Notes: generated from the sequence alone by a model not told the origin. DNA of 55,152 nucleotides from Prorocentrum cordatum (GCA_963575745.1 CAUYUJ010016138.1:930436-985587); one strand, 5' to 3'. Positions 19,659 through 29,560 are shown, counted from the stretch's first letter. Numbers and translations: made by a program.

Positions 19659-20550
19659 CTATGTCGTCGGTTGTGCTTCGAGTCTCCTCCTCCGCAGGGC
19701 GTCGTAGCTGTGGTCTCCCGATGACGGAGAATAGGTATAGGTTCACCAGTTCGGGGACAACGAGCAGATCAGAAGCGGCGAAGCCAGTCACAGCACACAT
19801 CAAGAACACGCGCATCAAACAGCGCAGCAGGAAGCGAAACAAAAGTGTTCACGCATACTTCCCCTATGGAACTCTAACGGAGCCTGCGCAGGCGCCATGT
19901 TGGCCGCCTGGAGGCGGAGCGAATTTCACAGAGGGCGACGTTGTAATGTCGCGTGCTAGGAGAGGGGGCCCTAGAAAACATCAAAAGACCTCCCAGACAA
20001 CAGACTGGGCATTCTGGCAAGTGTCCGCTCCGTGCGGGCACGGTGGCGGTCCGCGCATGAGCGTGCCCCCGCGCTCCGTCCTCTTCTCTGCGGCCGCCTC
20101 CTTCCTGCCCTCCCTCTTGCCTGCGGGCTGATTCGCGGTGCCGTGTTCCGGCCTCGCCCCGCGCTGCGACACAGAGCGGAAACGGTGGCGGAGGGGGCGC
20201 CGCGGGGGACGGCCAACAGCTTCCGTGAGATGCTCTCCCGGGGAGCACTCCCTGAGTTCGAGCCCGGAGCTCCGCCCGGGCGGCCCCAGGGGCCCCCGAC
20301 TTGGGCCTCGCGTGGTGGGGGTGCGATAGATGGAGAGGGGGGGGCAGCGAGCGTTGCAGAGAGGGGGCCCTCTAGGGCCCCCTGTAAAGAGGCTCTCTAG
20401 GGTCCGAAAGGGGGGCCTCATCTTGGACCCGAAGAGTGCGTCCATGTGTCGCCCCCTCCGCTGTATCGCCCCCCCCCATTTGTCCCCCAAAAATTTGAGC
20501 GCCCCCCCCCCATTGAAGCGCCCCCCCCATTGATCACCCCCCCCCCCATG
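19659..20550. other. No supported gene; C homopolymer runs at right
   Basis: 19659-19960 is lower in G+C, with no recognised motif. 20340-20550 contains repeated runs of 8-12 C (CGCCCCCCCCCATTGAAGCG type), about four short units around 20460-20550. Confidence 0.5.
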
Positions 20551-20717
20551 TACAGTCAACCCGCATAGCAAGGATGGGCAACCTTCCCAAGGGTACCCTG
20601 GCATCTTTGCCTCCTCGGCCCATCCTTGGCCGCTCTCGCTGGCCGCGCCCCGCCCGCCAAGTGTCGACTCGGCCATTGCATCCTCACCGTGCCTCCTTAT
20701 GATACGGGTTGACTGTA
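20551..20717 (+). mobile_element. MITE-like element Q, copy 1
   Basis: TACAGTCAACCCG at the left and CGGGTTGACTGTA at the right are a perfect 13-bp terminal inverted repeat around 167 bp. Interior CGCATAGCAAGG, CCAAGTGTCGAC. A second copy is at 52280-52433. Confidence 0.82.
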
Positions 20718-20917
20718 AGCGCCCCCCACACCATTTCTCGCTCGGCTGGGAAAGTCAGCTTCAGGACAATGCGCAGATACACGTTTAAGTAAGATGTACC
20801 TTTCGGCACGTCTCAAACGCTCTCAGCGTCATCTCTGACGGCGAATACAAACCAGAGCATGTATCAACTTCGCTTGGCGGTGATGGTTTGCGGATTTTGC
20901 TGTTCAGCAAAATCTCT

Positions 20918-21111
20918 GGCATTGCCGATGCATCGCCGATGCGGCTCGATGCGGAGCCCGATTTCCTCCACGCGGACGTCGCCGATGCACCATCCACGTC
21001 GGCGATGCATCGCCGGTGCATCGCCGATGTATCGCCGATGCGTCGCCGACGCATCGGCGATGCGGTGCGCTCCTCCGACCCCGCCTGCTCCGACCCCATC
21101 TGGGAGGCCCC
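20918..21111 (+). mobile_element. MITE-like element D, copy 2 (left end missing)
   Basis: Starts inside the element at GCCGATGCATCGCCGATGCG. The right terminus CTCCTCCGACCCCGCCTGCT then CCGACCCCATCTGGGAGGCC is present. Four or more CGATGCATCGCCGATG units. Confidence 0.82.
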
Positions 21112-21119
21112 CCGCGTCA

Positions 21120-21365
21120 GCGGCGCCCAGCCGACGTCGCCGCCCCGAGGTCGCGACGCCGCCCGTGGGCGCCGGCGGCGCCCCCGCCGCCGGCCGGGCG
21201 GCGGCGGCGGGCGGGGACGCCTCGCCGGGGTCGCTGCGGGACCCTCGCGCCGGGGTCGGCCGCGCGCGCGCGCAGAGGGCGGCACCGTCGTCGCTGTCGT
21301 CGTCGTCGTCGTGGTCGTCGTCGTCGTCGCCGCCGTCGCCGTCGTCGCCGTCGCCGTCGTCGCCG
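21120..21365. repeat. CGCCG/CGTCGTCG-rich stretch
   Basis: GTCGTCGTCGTC and GTCGCCGTCGCC trinucleotide and hexanucleotide runs at 21285-21365, preceded by very G+C-rich sequence. No gene supported. Confidence 0.7.
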
Positions 21366-21498
21366 TCGCCGTCGCTCGGACGTGTGCATCTTTTCTTCTC
21401 GGCGGGGGCCATGGGGGGGTAGCTTGGAGCCGCTTGCGCAAAAGGCGCGCGCGCGCGAAACCGAAACATGCACTGGGAATTGACGTCCGAGCGACAGG
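21366..21498 (+). mobile_element. MITE-like element P, copy 4
   Basis: GTCGCTCGGACGTGTGCATC left, GACGTCCGAGCGAC right. Interior CTTTTCTTCTCGGCGG, GCGCGAAACCGAAACATGCA. Confidence 0.75.
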
Positions 21499-21523
21499 AG
21501 GGATCACAAAGTCATCGGCTAGA

Positions 21524-21790
21524 CGTAAAAGAGTGACCTTTCGCTGGAGTGACTTCTGGTGCGGGCTCTAGGGGGTCCCCCTTTCTGGGGACGCCCGAGA
21601 AGAGTACGGAGAAAATGGGCACGATGCCTAACAGCAGAAGCTTTTCAAATCGACAGCGGGCGCTGTTGGGCAGACGATTCTTTATCTGCGGTGAAACGTC
21701 GGCGGCGACACCGACAGCGACTCCTGCTCAAAATGGGACCCCGATCGCTGAGCGCGAAGCGGCCACTCTTGCGTGCAGCCGAAATCACGG
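21524..21790 (+). repeat. Dispersed repeat O, copy 2
   Basis: GAGTGACCTTTCGCTGGAGT, TTCTGGTGCGGGCTC and, 200 bp later, ATCGCTGAGCGCGAAGCGG. Shared in part with 1895-2010. Confidence 0.5.
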
Positions 21791-21837
21791 TGGGAGGGGT
21801 GGCATCGCGTGGAAGTGTGGATTTTTTCTCGCGTGGA

Positions 21838-21975
21838 CCATCGGGCCTCGGGGCCGTCAGGACACGTCTCGGGATGAGAGGAGGAGGTCACGGCGGGAGG
21901 CTCTGCGCCACGGTCGGCCTCCCGGGGCCTGGCGCCAGGCCTCGGGGCCGTCAGGGCACGTCTCGGGATGAGGAG
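21838..21975 (+). repeat. Tandem duplication, ~104-bp period
   Basis: GCCTCGGGGCCGTCAGGACA then CGTCTCGGGATGAG at 21845, and again at about 21949 with one substitution. Two copies. Confidence 0.7.
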
Positions 21976-22136
21976 CCGGTCCCGGGGAGTCGGTGGAGAC
22001 CCGTGAGGGTCGGCGTTGGAAACAAGCCATGGCGTCGGGGGTCCTGGGTCTGTTGCTGTGGCCAGGGCAGGGGCAGCGCCAGGAGGGGGCAGGCTCAGGG
22101 GGGAGACGTGTCGACCCCCAACCGCCCACTCATCGC

Positions 22137-22290
22137 TGATGTGGGGTCCGACAGCCTTCCCCGCCGAGGAGCCATGCGGATCCGCTATCGGGTGCCTATC
22201 ACCGGCCTATCGGCGATGTATCGCCGATTCACGCTCGATGCTTCCCCCCACCTGAGCCGGTCCCCCCCTAACATTGCCCCTCTTCCTGGC
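22137..22290 (+). repeat. Dispersed repeat E, copy 1
   Basis: CGGCGATGTATCGCCGATTC, CCCCCCACCTG and CATTGCCC blocks also occur in order at 53300-53405. It resembles a shortened relative of D but with its own right side. Confidence 0.5.
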
Positions 22291-22490
22291 CTTCAGATGG
22301 TTTGAGTAGAAGGGGTCGGAGGATCGCGCCACATCGCCGATGCATCGGCGATGCGGTTCGATGAGGGGCCCGATGTTCTCCACGCCGACGTCGCCGCTGC
22401 ATCGCCGACGTCGCCGATGCACCGCCGATGCGCGCCGCCGATGCGGCGCGACCCTTCGACCCCATCTGCTCGGACCCCGTCTGTCAGGCG
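22288..22490 (+). mobile_element. MITE-like element D, copy 3
   Basis: Left TTGAGTAGAAGGGGTCGGAG then GATCGCGCC; right CTTCGACCCCATCTGCTCGG then ACCCCGTCTGTCAGGC. Interior CCACGCCGACGTCGCCG. Confidence 0.82.
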
Positions 22491-22734
22491 ATCGCAAACA
22501 CGGATCAAGGGGGCGTGGATTCGCGACGGATCTCGTTTTTCTGGGAAGCCGCGGACTTTCGCCGCCGAACGCGGCGGCACCGGCCGCAGTTTGGGGAGGG
22601 CACCTCCCCCGATCCATGGATCTGGCGACTGCGCGCCCATCCCATCCATGTTTGCGCGCCCCGAGGCCTCTGGACGTCGCCCCGGGCCCCCATCCCAAGT
22701 AGCCCCCAAGCGAGCGCGTAGTGCCCCTTGGGAG

Positions 22735-22910
22735 GAGGAAGGAGGAAAGAGAGGGAGAGGAGGAGGAGAAGGAAGAGGAGGAGGAGGAGGAGGAGGAGGA
22801 GGAGGAGGAGGAGGAGGAGGAGGAGGAGGAGGAGGAGGAGGAGGAGGAGGAGGAGGACGAGGAGGACGAGGAGGAGGAGGAAGCGGAGGAGGAGGAGGAG
22901 GACGACGAGG
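22735..22910. repeat. (GGA)n purine tract
   Basis: GGA triplets over about 170 bp; nearby frames up to 500 codons include this tract and are artefacts. Confidence 0.92.
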
Positions 22911-23099
22911 GCGCCTGGAGGTTCTCGCTGCCGCGGCCGGAGGCTTCGCGGAGGCCTCCGGGGCCGCCGGCCCAGGGAGGCCTCTGGCCGGCGGCTCCTG
23001 GAGCGGTCTCCCGGATGGCGCCTATTGGGAGGCCCTCGCCGCCGCGCGGCGGGGCGCGGCCCCGAGGAGTCTGGGCGTGATGGGCCCCGGGCGGGTGGT

Positions 23100-23225
23100 G
23101 AGGGGGGGGGGGGGAGGAGGAGGAGAGGAGGAGGAGGAGGAGGAGGGAGGAGGAGGAGGAGGAGGAGGAGGAGGAGGAGGAGGAGGAGGAGGAGGAGGAG
23201 GAGGAGGAGGAGGAGGAGGAGGAGC
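23100..23225. repeat. (GGA)n tract after poly-G
   Basis: A run of about 12 G followed by pure GGA triplets. Confidence 0.92.
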
Positions 23226-23482
23226 ACCCACGCAGGCTGGGGGGAAGAGGAAAAGGGCTCCCGAATGGGGCCCCTCGTGGGGCCCCGGGGCCCCAGAGGG
23301 TCCCTGTATATAGGGTCCGTTGCCCAGACGCGCGACGTCCTGCTTCCAGGACGGCGTCCCCGGAGGTCCAGAAACCCTTTCCCCGGGGCGGGCTTTTCAT
23401 CGGGATTCTTTTTTGTGAGGCCCAGCGAGGGCCCCCCGAGGCCGAACTTAGCCGAAAACCTTCCGTCCCGACTCCCGACTCT

Positions 23483-23643
23483 TCTCAGGAGGGGAAAAGA
23501 CACACAGACACAATTAATCGTCGATTCCCCAGAAATATGGGAAATATGGGAAGTGAGGGGGAAGACAGAAACCCAGAAAAATTATGAAAATACTGGGATG
23601 TGTTATTTGTGTGTATTTATTTGTGTGTCCCAGGGCCCCTTCA
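23483..23643 (+). repeat. Dispersed repeat B, copy 3
   Basis: TCTCAGGAGGGGAAAAGACA, CAATTAATCGTCGATTCCCC, GAAATATGGGAA, AGTGAGGGGGAAGACAGAAA and TTATTTGTGTGTCCCAGGGC. Confidence 0.88.
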
Positions 23644-23858
23644 TTTTCCCGCGATCATGTCTGGGTTCTTCAACCCCCATGTGGGCCACCCCCCAGTGCC
23701 ACCCGCCCGAGAGGGCCCCCGGGAGGGGGGCTCCAGGGACCCCCGACTGGCCGCAGCGGCCGGGGGAGAGGGGCGGCGGCCTCCCGGGAAGAGGCGGCGG
23801 GGTGCTTCTCTCGGCAGGGCCCGGAAGCTTCGCAGGGGGGGGGGGGGCTTCCTGTCGG

Positions 23859-24050
23859 GAAGCGAAGAAGGACGTCGACATAACAGCTCGGAAGTCCGCG
23901 CGGATGTTTCGGGTCCGCGCTGGACCTCTCGCCACGGCGCGCGGAGCGCGCCAGGGGCGGCGCCGGAGGCGCCGCCAGGGGGCCCAAGCGCCGATCCGAG
24001 AAATCGGCGCGGGCATCCGAGTTTTTATGTTTATGTCATTCTTCGTTCCC
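23859..24050 (+). mobile_element. Foldback element C, copy 3
   Basis: Left GAAGAAGGACGTCGACATAA, AAGTCCGCGCGGATGTTTCG; core GCGCGCGGAGCGCGCCAGGG; right CGATCCGAGAAATCGGCGCG and TTTTTATGTTTATGTCATTC. Termini pair over about 60 bp with mismatches. Confidence 0.8.
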
Positions 24051-24104
24051 CCATTCTGGAGAGTTCGAGTCTCGGCGGCGAGCGAGGGAGGAAGAGTGAG
24101 AAGT

Positions 24105-24440
24105 GATGAGGTACCCATTCTGCTACCCTTCCCTCGTTTTCCCCCTTGTTGGGCCTCCTGGGAGGCCCTCGTCGCCACCGCCGGATTCGCCTCGAGATCC
24201 TGGCCAACACGCACCCCAGGAGAGGCCCGGGGAGAAGCGGTATCGGTACTTTTTGGTGTCCCCAAGTGAGAAGGGGCGGGCCTTCTCAGAAGGTTCGGAG
24301 GTCCCCCGGCCTTCTAAGAAGTTTTCTGAGCCTTCCCCGAAAATACAAAACACTGTTCAGAAGGCGCAAGGGCTTCTGAGAAGTCCCGCCGCCTTCTGAG
24401 AAGGCCTTCTCCTTCTCATTTCCCCCCCTTGCTCGCCGCC
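24105..24440 (+). repeat. Dispersed repeat A, copy 3 (fullest copy)
   Basis: Left half GGTACCCATTCTGCTACCCT, GGCCTCCTGGGAGGCC, GTCGCCACCGCCGGATTCGC, GGTATCGGTACTTTTTGGTG; right half AGAAGGGGCGGGCCTTCTCA, several GAGAAGGCCTTCTC palindromes, ending CTCGCCGCC. Used as the family reference. It abuts G copy 4 directly. Confidence 0.88.
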
Positions 24441-24442
24441 GA

Positions 24443-24616
24443 GAGTAGGGGATCGGCTGCAGAATTGGTTTACCCCAGGGTTGATTTCTTCGTCGGGTCT
24501 GCAAGCAAATGCGTAGAAGGTTCGTAGATCCACGAGCAGTCAAGACCGCTTGTAGAGCCGACAAGAAGGCATAACTTTGGGGGTCACTCAAGTCTGCAGT
24601 CGATCTCCTACTCGAA
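24443..24616 (+). mobile_element. MITE-like element G, copy 4
   Basis: GAGTAGGGGATCGGCTGCAG then AATTGGTTTACCCC left; TCTGCAGTCGATCTCCTACT right. Interior CGTAGAAGGTTCGTAGATCC. It lies edge to edge between repeat A and the C-related element. Confidence 0.85.
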
Positions 24617-24945
24617 GAGTCGAGGAAGAAGCACTGCGTAAAGATACACTTTCGGCGCTCCGCGCGGGTTTCTTGAATCGGCGCGGCCGCGCCGAAAGCT
24701 TGTGTTTGTGATCGTTGTTTATTCATTGTTTTGCCGATCGGCGCGGGCCCCACCCCCCTTCCCCCCCTCATGGAGTAGCTCTTGGCTATTTTTGGGCGCC
24801 TGTTTCGAGCAGGTGGAGTCCCCCCCCCCATAGGACGCACGGTCCCCAAAACACTGCACTGAGCAGAGGTCCGCCCCTTCCGCCCAATGTCGAAACGCCG
24901 AATAAAGACAACAACGCTTACAAGCCTGTGTTTATGTTAGGTTCT
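24617..24945 (+). mobile_element. Longer C-related element with M interior, copy 1
   Basis: Left part (GAAGAAGCACTGCG, TTTCGGCGCTCCGCGCGGGT) is C-like. The interior M (24700-24905) has TTCATTGTTTTGCCGATCGG, GCAGGTGGAGTCCCC, GGACGCACGGT, AGCAGAGGTCCG and TTCCGCCCAATGTCGAAACG. The right part CTGTGTTTATGTTAGG resembles a C terminus. M recurs at 31935-32165 attached to a C-like right end, so M may be the interior of a longer C relative. Confidence 0.6.
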
Positions 24946-25139
24946 CCTCTTGGAAGGCCTCTGGCTTCTCGGAAGGACCCCTCTCCCTCGATCCCCTTGG
25001 GCGCGCCGCCCAGGTACGAAAAGGACGGGGGTCCCGAGGATGAGAGGTGCTGGAGATTTGTGCGCCCCGTTCGGGCCCTCCCGGGGGGCTCCAGGAATGT
25101 CGGGCAGCGCCTCCTGCTCTGGAAGCATCGGCAACATCA

Positions 25140-25190
25140 CAAGAGAGAGAGAGAGATACGTATAGAGAGAGAGAGAGAGAGAGACAGAGA
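25140..25190. repeat. (GA)n microsatellite
   Basis: AGAGAG dinucleotide run interrupted by ATACGTAT. Confidence 0.9.
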
Positions 25191-25428
25191 AGCCGTGCAC
25201 CTCAGAGGTGCATTGACAGAAGATGGGGAGACACGCTCGACCGCCAATGGCGCGGTCGAGCAGTGAGACGGCACGCACGAGCCACAACGACAACGACGAC
25301 GACGACGTAATCGACGGCGATGGGGGACAGACGTGGGGAACAGGGAGAGACGAGGAGACGACGAGGAGGCGACGGGGGCGGAGGAATAAGAAAACAAACG
25401 AACGTCGGCAGTCTCACATCTTTGATGG

Positions 25429-25472
25429 TGACGATGACGATGACGATGACGTCATCGTCATCGTCATCGTCA
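25429..25472. repeat. 44-bp perfect palindrome of GATGAC/GTCATC
   Basis: 22-bp arms meet at GATGAC|GTCATC (25450/25451): GATGAC hexamer-like units on the left switch to their reverse complement on the right with no spacer. This would extrude as a cruciform or hairpin. Confidence 0.9.
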
Positions 25473-25484
25473 TCGTTCTTTGTT

Positions 25485-25640
25485 CAGTCCCTGTGGGCGG
25501 CTCTGTCACCGCCCCATGGGCAGAAAGACTCCACTGCTCGATCTGGTGATGTCCCAGTCCCTGCGAGTGGCTCTGTCGCCCCCCCATAAGCAAAGATACT
25601 CCAGATAACCCTCTGCTGGAGATGATGCCCCAGTCCATGT
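25485..25640 (+). repeat. Tandem duplication, ~70-bp period
   Basis: CAGTCCCTGTGGGCGGCTCT and CAGTCCCTGCGAGTGGCTCT, each followed by GTCRCCSCCCCAT and GATACTCCA-like sequence. A third partial start (CCAGTCCATGTGG) is at about 25630. Confidence 0.7.
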
Positions 25641-25673
25641 GGAAGGCCCGGCCACGGCCCCATCGACTTCTGT

Positions 25674-25775
25674 CGGGCGTGTCCCTCTACAGGAGGAGTA
25701 TTCCACAATGGTTAAAAAAGATAGTCATAGTCCGGGGACGAATTTTCCACAAGGTTTGACAATGCTTTCCCAACC
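25674..25775 (+). mobile_element. MITE-like element F, copy 4 (left part)
   Basis: GTCGGGCGTGTCCCTCTACA, CAGGAGGAGTATTCCA, then CATAGTCCGGGGACGAATTT. No right terminus found before the ATC tract. Confidence 0.75.
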
Positions 25776-25849
25776 ATCCTGTGGTGTTGGATCCTCGTTT
25801 TGAAGAGACAGCGCCCCGCGTTCACTCCTCCCGCTGCCTCCTCCCTCCT

Positions 25850-25853
25850 CCTC

Positions 25854-25928
<75 letters not shown>

Positions 25929-25929
25929 G

Positions 25930-25967
<38 letters not shown>

Positions 25968-26060
25968 GCGTCGTCGTCATCATCATCGTCGTCTTCATCA
26001 TCGGCATCATCGTCATCATCATCATCATCGCGGCCATCATCATCGCCGTTATCGTCACCA
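25850..26060. repeat. (ATC)n trinucleotide tract
   Basis: ATC triplets with GTC interruptions; poly-Ile, poly-Ser/His and minus-strand poly-Asp/Met frames are artefacts. Confidence 0.93.
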
Positions 26061-26084
26061 TCATCGACCCCAATTTCGGCACAC

Positions 26085-27605
26085 CCCTCACATTTTTCGT
26101 GACCCCATAGGGAGCTCCGCCGAAGGCCCCAGCGGCTGCGCCGGCGTGCGGTTCCACCCCCATCTCGGCACACCCCTCACACGTTTCGCGGCCCCATAGG
26201 GAGCTCCACCGAAGGCCCCAGTGGCTCCGTTCGCATGCGGTTCCACCCCCATTTCGGCACACTCCTCACACGTTTCGTGGCCCCATACGGAGCTCCACCG
26301 AAGGCCCCAGCGGCTGCGCCGGCGTGCGGTTCCACCAGCATTCCGGCACACCCCTCACACGTTCCGTGGCCCCATAGGGAGCTCCACCGAAGGCCCCAGT
26401 GGCAGAGCCCGCATGCGGTTCCACCCCGATTTCGGCACACCCCTCACACGTTTCGTGGCCCCACAGGGAGCTCCACCGAAGGCCCCAGCGGCAGCGCCAA
26501 GCGTGCGGTTCCACCCCCATTTCGGCACACCCCTCACACGTTTCGCGGCCCCATAGGAAGCTCCACCGAAGGCCCCAGCGGCAGCACCCGCATGCGGTTC
26601 CGCCCCGATGTCGGGGCACATCCCGCACGTTTCGTGGCCCCACAGGGAGCTCCACCGAATGCCCAAGTGGCTGCGTTCGCATTCGGTTCCACCCCCATGC
26701 CGGCACACCCCTCACACGTTTCGTGGCCCCACAGGGAGCTCCACCGAGTGGCTGCGTTCGCATGCGGTTCCACCCACATTTCGGCACACCCCTCACACGC
26801 TTCGTGGCCTCATAGGGAGCTCCACCGAAGGCCCCAGCGGCAGCGCCTGCATGCGGTTTCCACCCCCCCATTTCGGCATACCCCTCACACGTTTCGTGAC
26901 CCCATCGGGAGCTCCACCGAAGGCCCCAGCGGCTGCGTTCGCATGCGGTTCCACTCCCATTTCGGCACACCCCTCACACGTTTCGCGCCCCCACAGGGAG
27001 CTCCACCGAAGGCCACAGTGGCTCCGTTCTGATGCGGTTCCACCCCAATTTCGGCACATATCCCACTTGTATCGTGGCCCCACAGGGAGCTCCGCCGAAG
27101 GCCCCAGCGGCTGCGTTCGCATGCGGTTCCACTCCCATGTTGGCACACGTCCCTCACACGTTTCGTGGCCCCATAGGGAGCTCCACCGAAGGCCCCAGTG
27201 GCTGCGTTCGCACACTCCTCACACGTTTCGTGGCCCTATAGGGAGCTCCACCGAAGGCCCCAGTGGCTGCGTTCGCATGCGGTTCCACCCCAATGTCGGC
27301 ACACCCCTCACACGTTTCGTGACCCCATAGGGAGCTCCACCGAAGGCTCCAATGGCTGCGTTCGCATGCGGTTCCACCCAACATTTTGGCGCACCCCTCG
27401 CACGTTTCGTGGCCGGAGGCGGCACCACCGAAGGCCGCAGCGGCAGGGTCCACATGTCGGTGCCGCCCCATTTTTGCATACCCCTCGCACGCTTCGTGGC
27501 CCTACAGGGAGCTCCACCGAATGCCACAGTGGCAGGGTTCACATGGCGGCGCCGTGCCGATTTCGGGACGCCCCTGGCGCAGATCGCACCCCAGAGGGAG
27601 CGTCA
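26085..27605 (-). repeat. Satellite I, inverted array, 89-bp unit
   Basis: About 17 tandem copies of an 89-bp unit: GGCACACCCCTCACACGTTT, CGTGGCCCCATAGGGAGCTC, CACCGAAGGCCCCAGTGGCT, GCGTTCGCATGCGGTTCCAC. CCCCAT/CCCCAC junctions at 26192, 26281, 26370 and 26459 show the exact 89-bp spacing. This is the reverse complement of the array at 14480-15605. Because 89 is not a multiple of 3 and the unit lacks stops in most frames, it produces frames of 80-265 codons on both strands that are not genes. Confidence 0.93.
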
Positions 27606-27869
27606 CATATGGCTTCTGTGGACGGAGGCAGTTCGGGTCAGGATGACGGAGGTTAAGTAGGATGATGAGGAGGAGGAGGATGACCAGGAGGGCAAACAAA
27701 TACAATGATGAGGGGGGGGTGAGGCTCAGGGGGACGAATAGGCCGCGCCTCCGCACCAGGGTGAGTATACAAGCGGGAGGGCGGGCGCATGGTTCTCTCC
27801 AGTGCTGCGTTTGCATCCTCCCCCGTCCTCTTCCTTCTCCTCCTCCTCGTCCTGTTTGCCCGAGTAGTG
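27606..27869. other. No gene; (GAT/GAG) fragment
   Basis: Degenerate GATGAGGAGGAGGA near 27660 then unassigned sequence; no supported feature. Confidence 0.5.
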
Positions 27870-28022
27870 GCTTTGTATATGGCCGTTGAGTCCATTTCGC
27901 GCTGAAGCCATCAGTTCCAAGTAATCTGAACCACCGCGGCGCGCGGCGTGGCCCCACCCGGTGTCTAGGATTACTAAGCGATGGGGTGTCCTCAAGGGCA
28001 TGGTCATGAACCGGAACGGTTT
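27870..28022 (-). pseudogene. Possible copia RNase H N-terminal fragment
   Basis: On the minus strand, about 50 codons read PFRFMTMPLRTPHRLVILDT followed by GWGHAARRGGSDYLELMASA. The order (hydrophobic strand, D-T/A-GWG, then GG.YL.LMAS) is reminiscent of the first strands of Ty1/copia RNase H, where SDAGWG..GSQGGYL is usual. The match is short, the presumed catalytic region is altered, and nothing else of a retroelement is adjacent. It could be chance. Confidence 0.3.
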
Positions 28023-28499
28023 CGACGAGCCATGCACATCGATGTTTTTTTGTGTTGCTTGCGAACGTGACAGTATCATTTTGAGTCGTCGTTGTCGTCG
28101 TCGTCGCCGCCGACCCCGCTGTCGTCATCGTCGTCGTCTTCTCTTCTCCTCCTCGTTCTCGTCCTAGTCCCCCTCCACATTCTCTTGTCCTTATCCACCT
28201 ACATTTTTCCCCCTGCACTTCCTCCTCGCGCACCCCGAGCACCACCTCCCTGCTTATTCTCCACCTCCTTGCTTACTTGCAATGGGGTCCCGTAAGCCAG
28301 GCAGGGATGGAGGAGGGAGGATATTGGAGGACTGAGATTCAAGAGAAGTCGCATGATATTTTGGCGTTCTGATTTGGACAGGGGGAAATGCGGTCGACAT
28401 TTGAAATTCGGGGTCGCGTCCTTCTGCGCCCATCCAGAGGCTTCTGGACGGTGCCAGAGGGCTCATGTGCTCGGAGAAGGCAGGTCCTCTTCGGTCGTT

Positions 28500-28990
28500 T
28501 GATTGTTATCGTCGCTTTGGTCATTCCATGTTGTGTCTGGAGGACCCAGCGCTTGTTGGAATGTCCGCTTCGCGCGCGCGTATTCGGACGGCCGCAGATT
28601 GGCTGGCGGGGAGGAATGTGTGTGAGTGCATGAAATTCGTGGGGAGTTTTTCGGGTGCGTAGAAGGACAGGACCATCGCAAAATCTTGACATGGGTTTCT
28701 GGGGCTCGTTTTGACGTTCGCCTTGCGCAGATGCTTTCGGACGGTCGCGCGTAGGTCGGTGTCGCGCGTGCAGGACCATCGCGAAACTTGTGAAATGGTG
28801 TTTTGCCCTCGCTGGAGCGCTCGCTTTGCGCGCGCGTATTCGGACGGTCGCACGGTGGCCGGCGGGAGGTATGTGTGGGAGTGGGTGAAAGTTCGTGGGG
28901 ACTTGTTCTAATGCGTGCAAGGTAGAAGTACGAGGTCATCGCGAAAAATTGAAATTGTTTTTGGGGCTCGCTTGGCCGCCAGAGGGCTTG
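28500..28990 (+). repeat. Imperfect tandem repeat, ~250-bp period
   Basis: CGCGCGCGTATTCGGACGG at about 28575 and again at about 28829, followed each time by GGC(T)GG.GGGAGG.ATGTGTG, GAGTG..TGAAA.TTCGTGGGG and later CATCGC(A)AAA..TTG. A half-unit (TTCGGACGGTCGCGCGTAGG) lies between them. About two units. Confidence 0.65.
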
Positions 28991-29154
28991 CTGAAACAGC
29001 TGGGGCAGCTTGCGGCGCGCACGAAGCGGTGCAGGAGGGAGGCGACGGCCCTCGCAAGGGAGCTCGGCTTCACCGAGTTCACCCGCGAAGGCTGACTTGA
29101 GGGGTGCCCCGCCCGAGCCGCGTTTTCTCTCGATTGCCCGACTAATTGTTTGGC

Positions 29155-29410
29155 CTCGCTCCTCGGACGACCCGCGTGCGTCGCTGGGACACTCTCGGGG
29201 CGACCAGCGCGCGTCGCGGGAACTCCGTGCTGCGCTCTGCCCAGCGCCTCGCTCGCCCGTCGTCACTCTGCCCAGCGGCCAGAACCTTGTCAGCCTGCCA
29301 GCCAGCTCTCTTTGCTCCGCACAGCGGACGACCCGAGCGCGTCGCTGGGACCCCTCCGGGGCGACCGGCGCGCGTCGCGGGGACTCCGCACTGCGCTGCG
29401 CCCGCAGCCT
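29155..29410 (+). repeat. Tandem duplication, ~171-bp period
   Basis: CGGACGACCCGCGTGCGTCG at 29163 and CGGACGACCCGAGCGCGTCG at 29334, both followed by CTGGGAC, CGGGGCGACC and GCGCGTCGCGGGAACTCCG-like sequence. Confidence 0.75.
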
Positions 29411-29471
29411 CGGAGTTTGGAGTGCGCGGGCAAAGAGCGAGGAAAGGAGGGGAAGGAAACGGGCGCGATCC

Positions 29472-29560
29472 TTGTGAGGGGTGTGCCGACATGGGCGTCG
29501 CGGCATGCGGGCGTTGCCGACGGGGCTCCCGGGGAAGCTCCCTGCGGCGGTCTCGCTCAG
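29472..29560 (+). repeat. Satellite I, isolated forward monomer
   Basis: GTGAGGGGTGTGCCGACATG, GGCATGCGGGCGTTGCCGAC and GGAAGCTCCCTGCGG form one diverged unit of satellite I outside the arrays. Confidence 0.65.

Noticed and set aside
24050-24105. GTTCGAGTCTCGG as a tRNA T-arm
   Set aside because: No acceptor, D or anticodon arm could be paired around it.
22728-24269. 513-codon frame
   Set aside because: Starts in a GGA tract and crosses repeats B, C and A; an artefact of repeats without stops.
26235-27032. Frames up to 265 codons in the inverted satellite array
   Set aside because: Explained by an 89-bp stop-free unit shifting frame; both strands are equally open.
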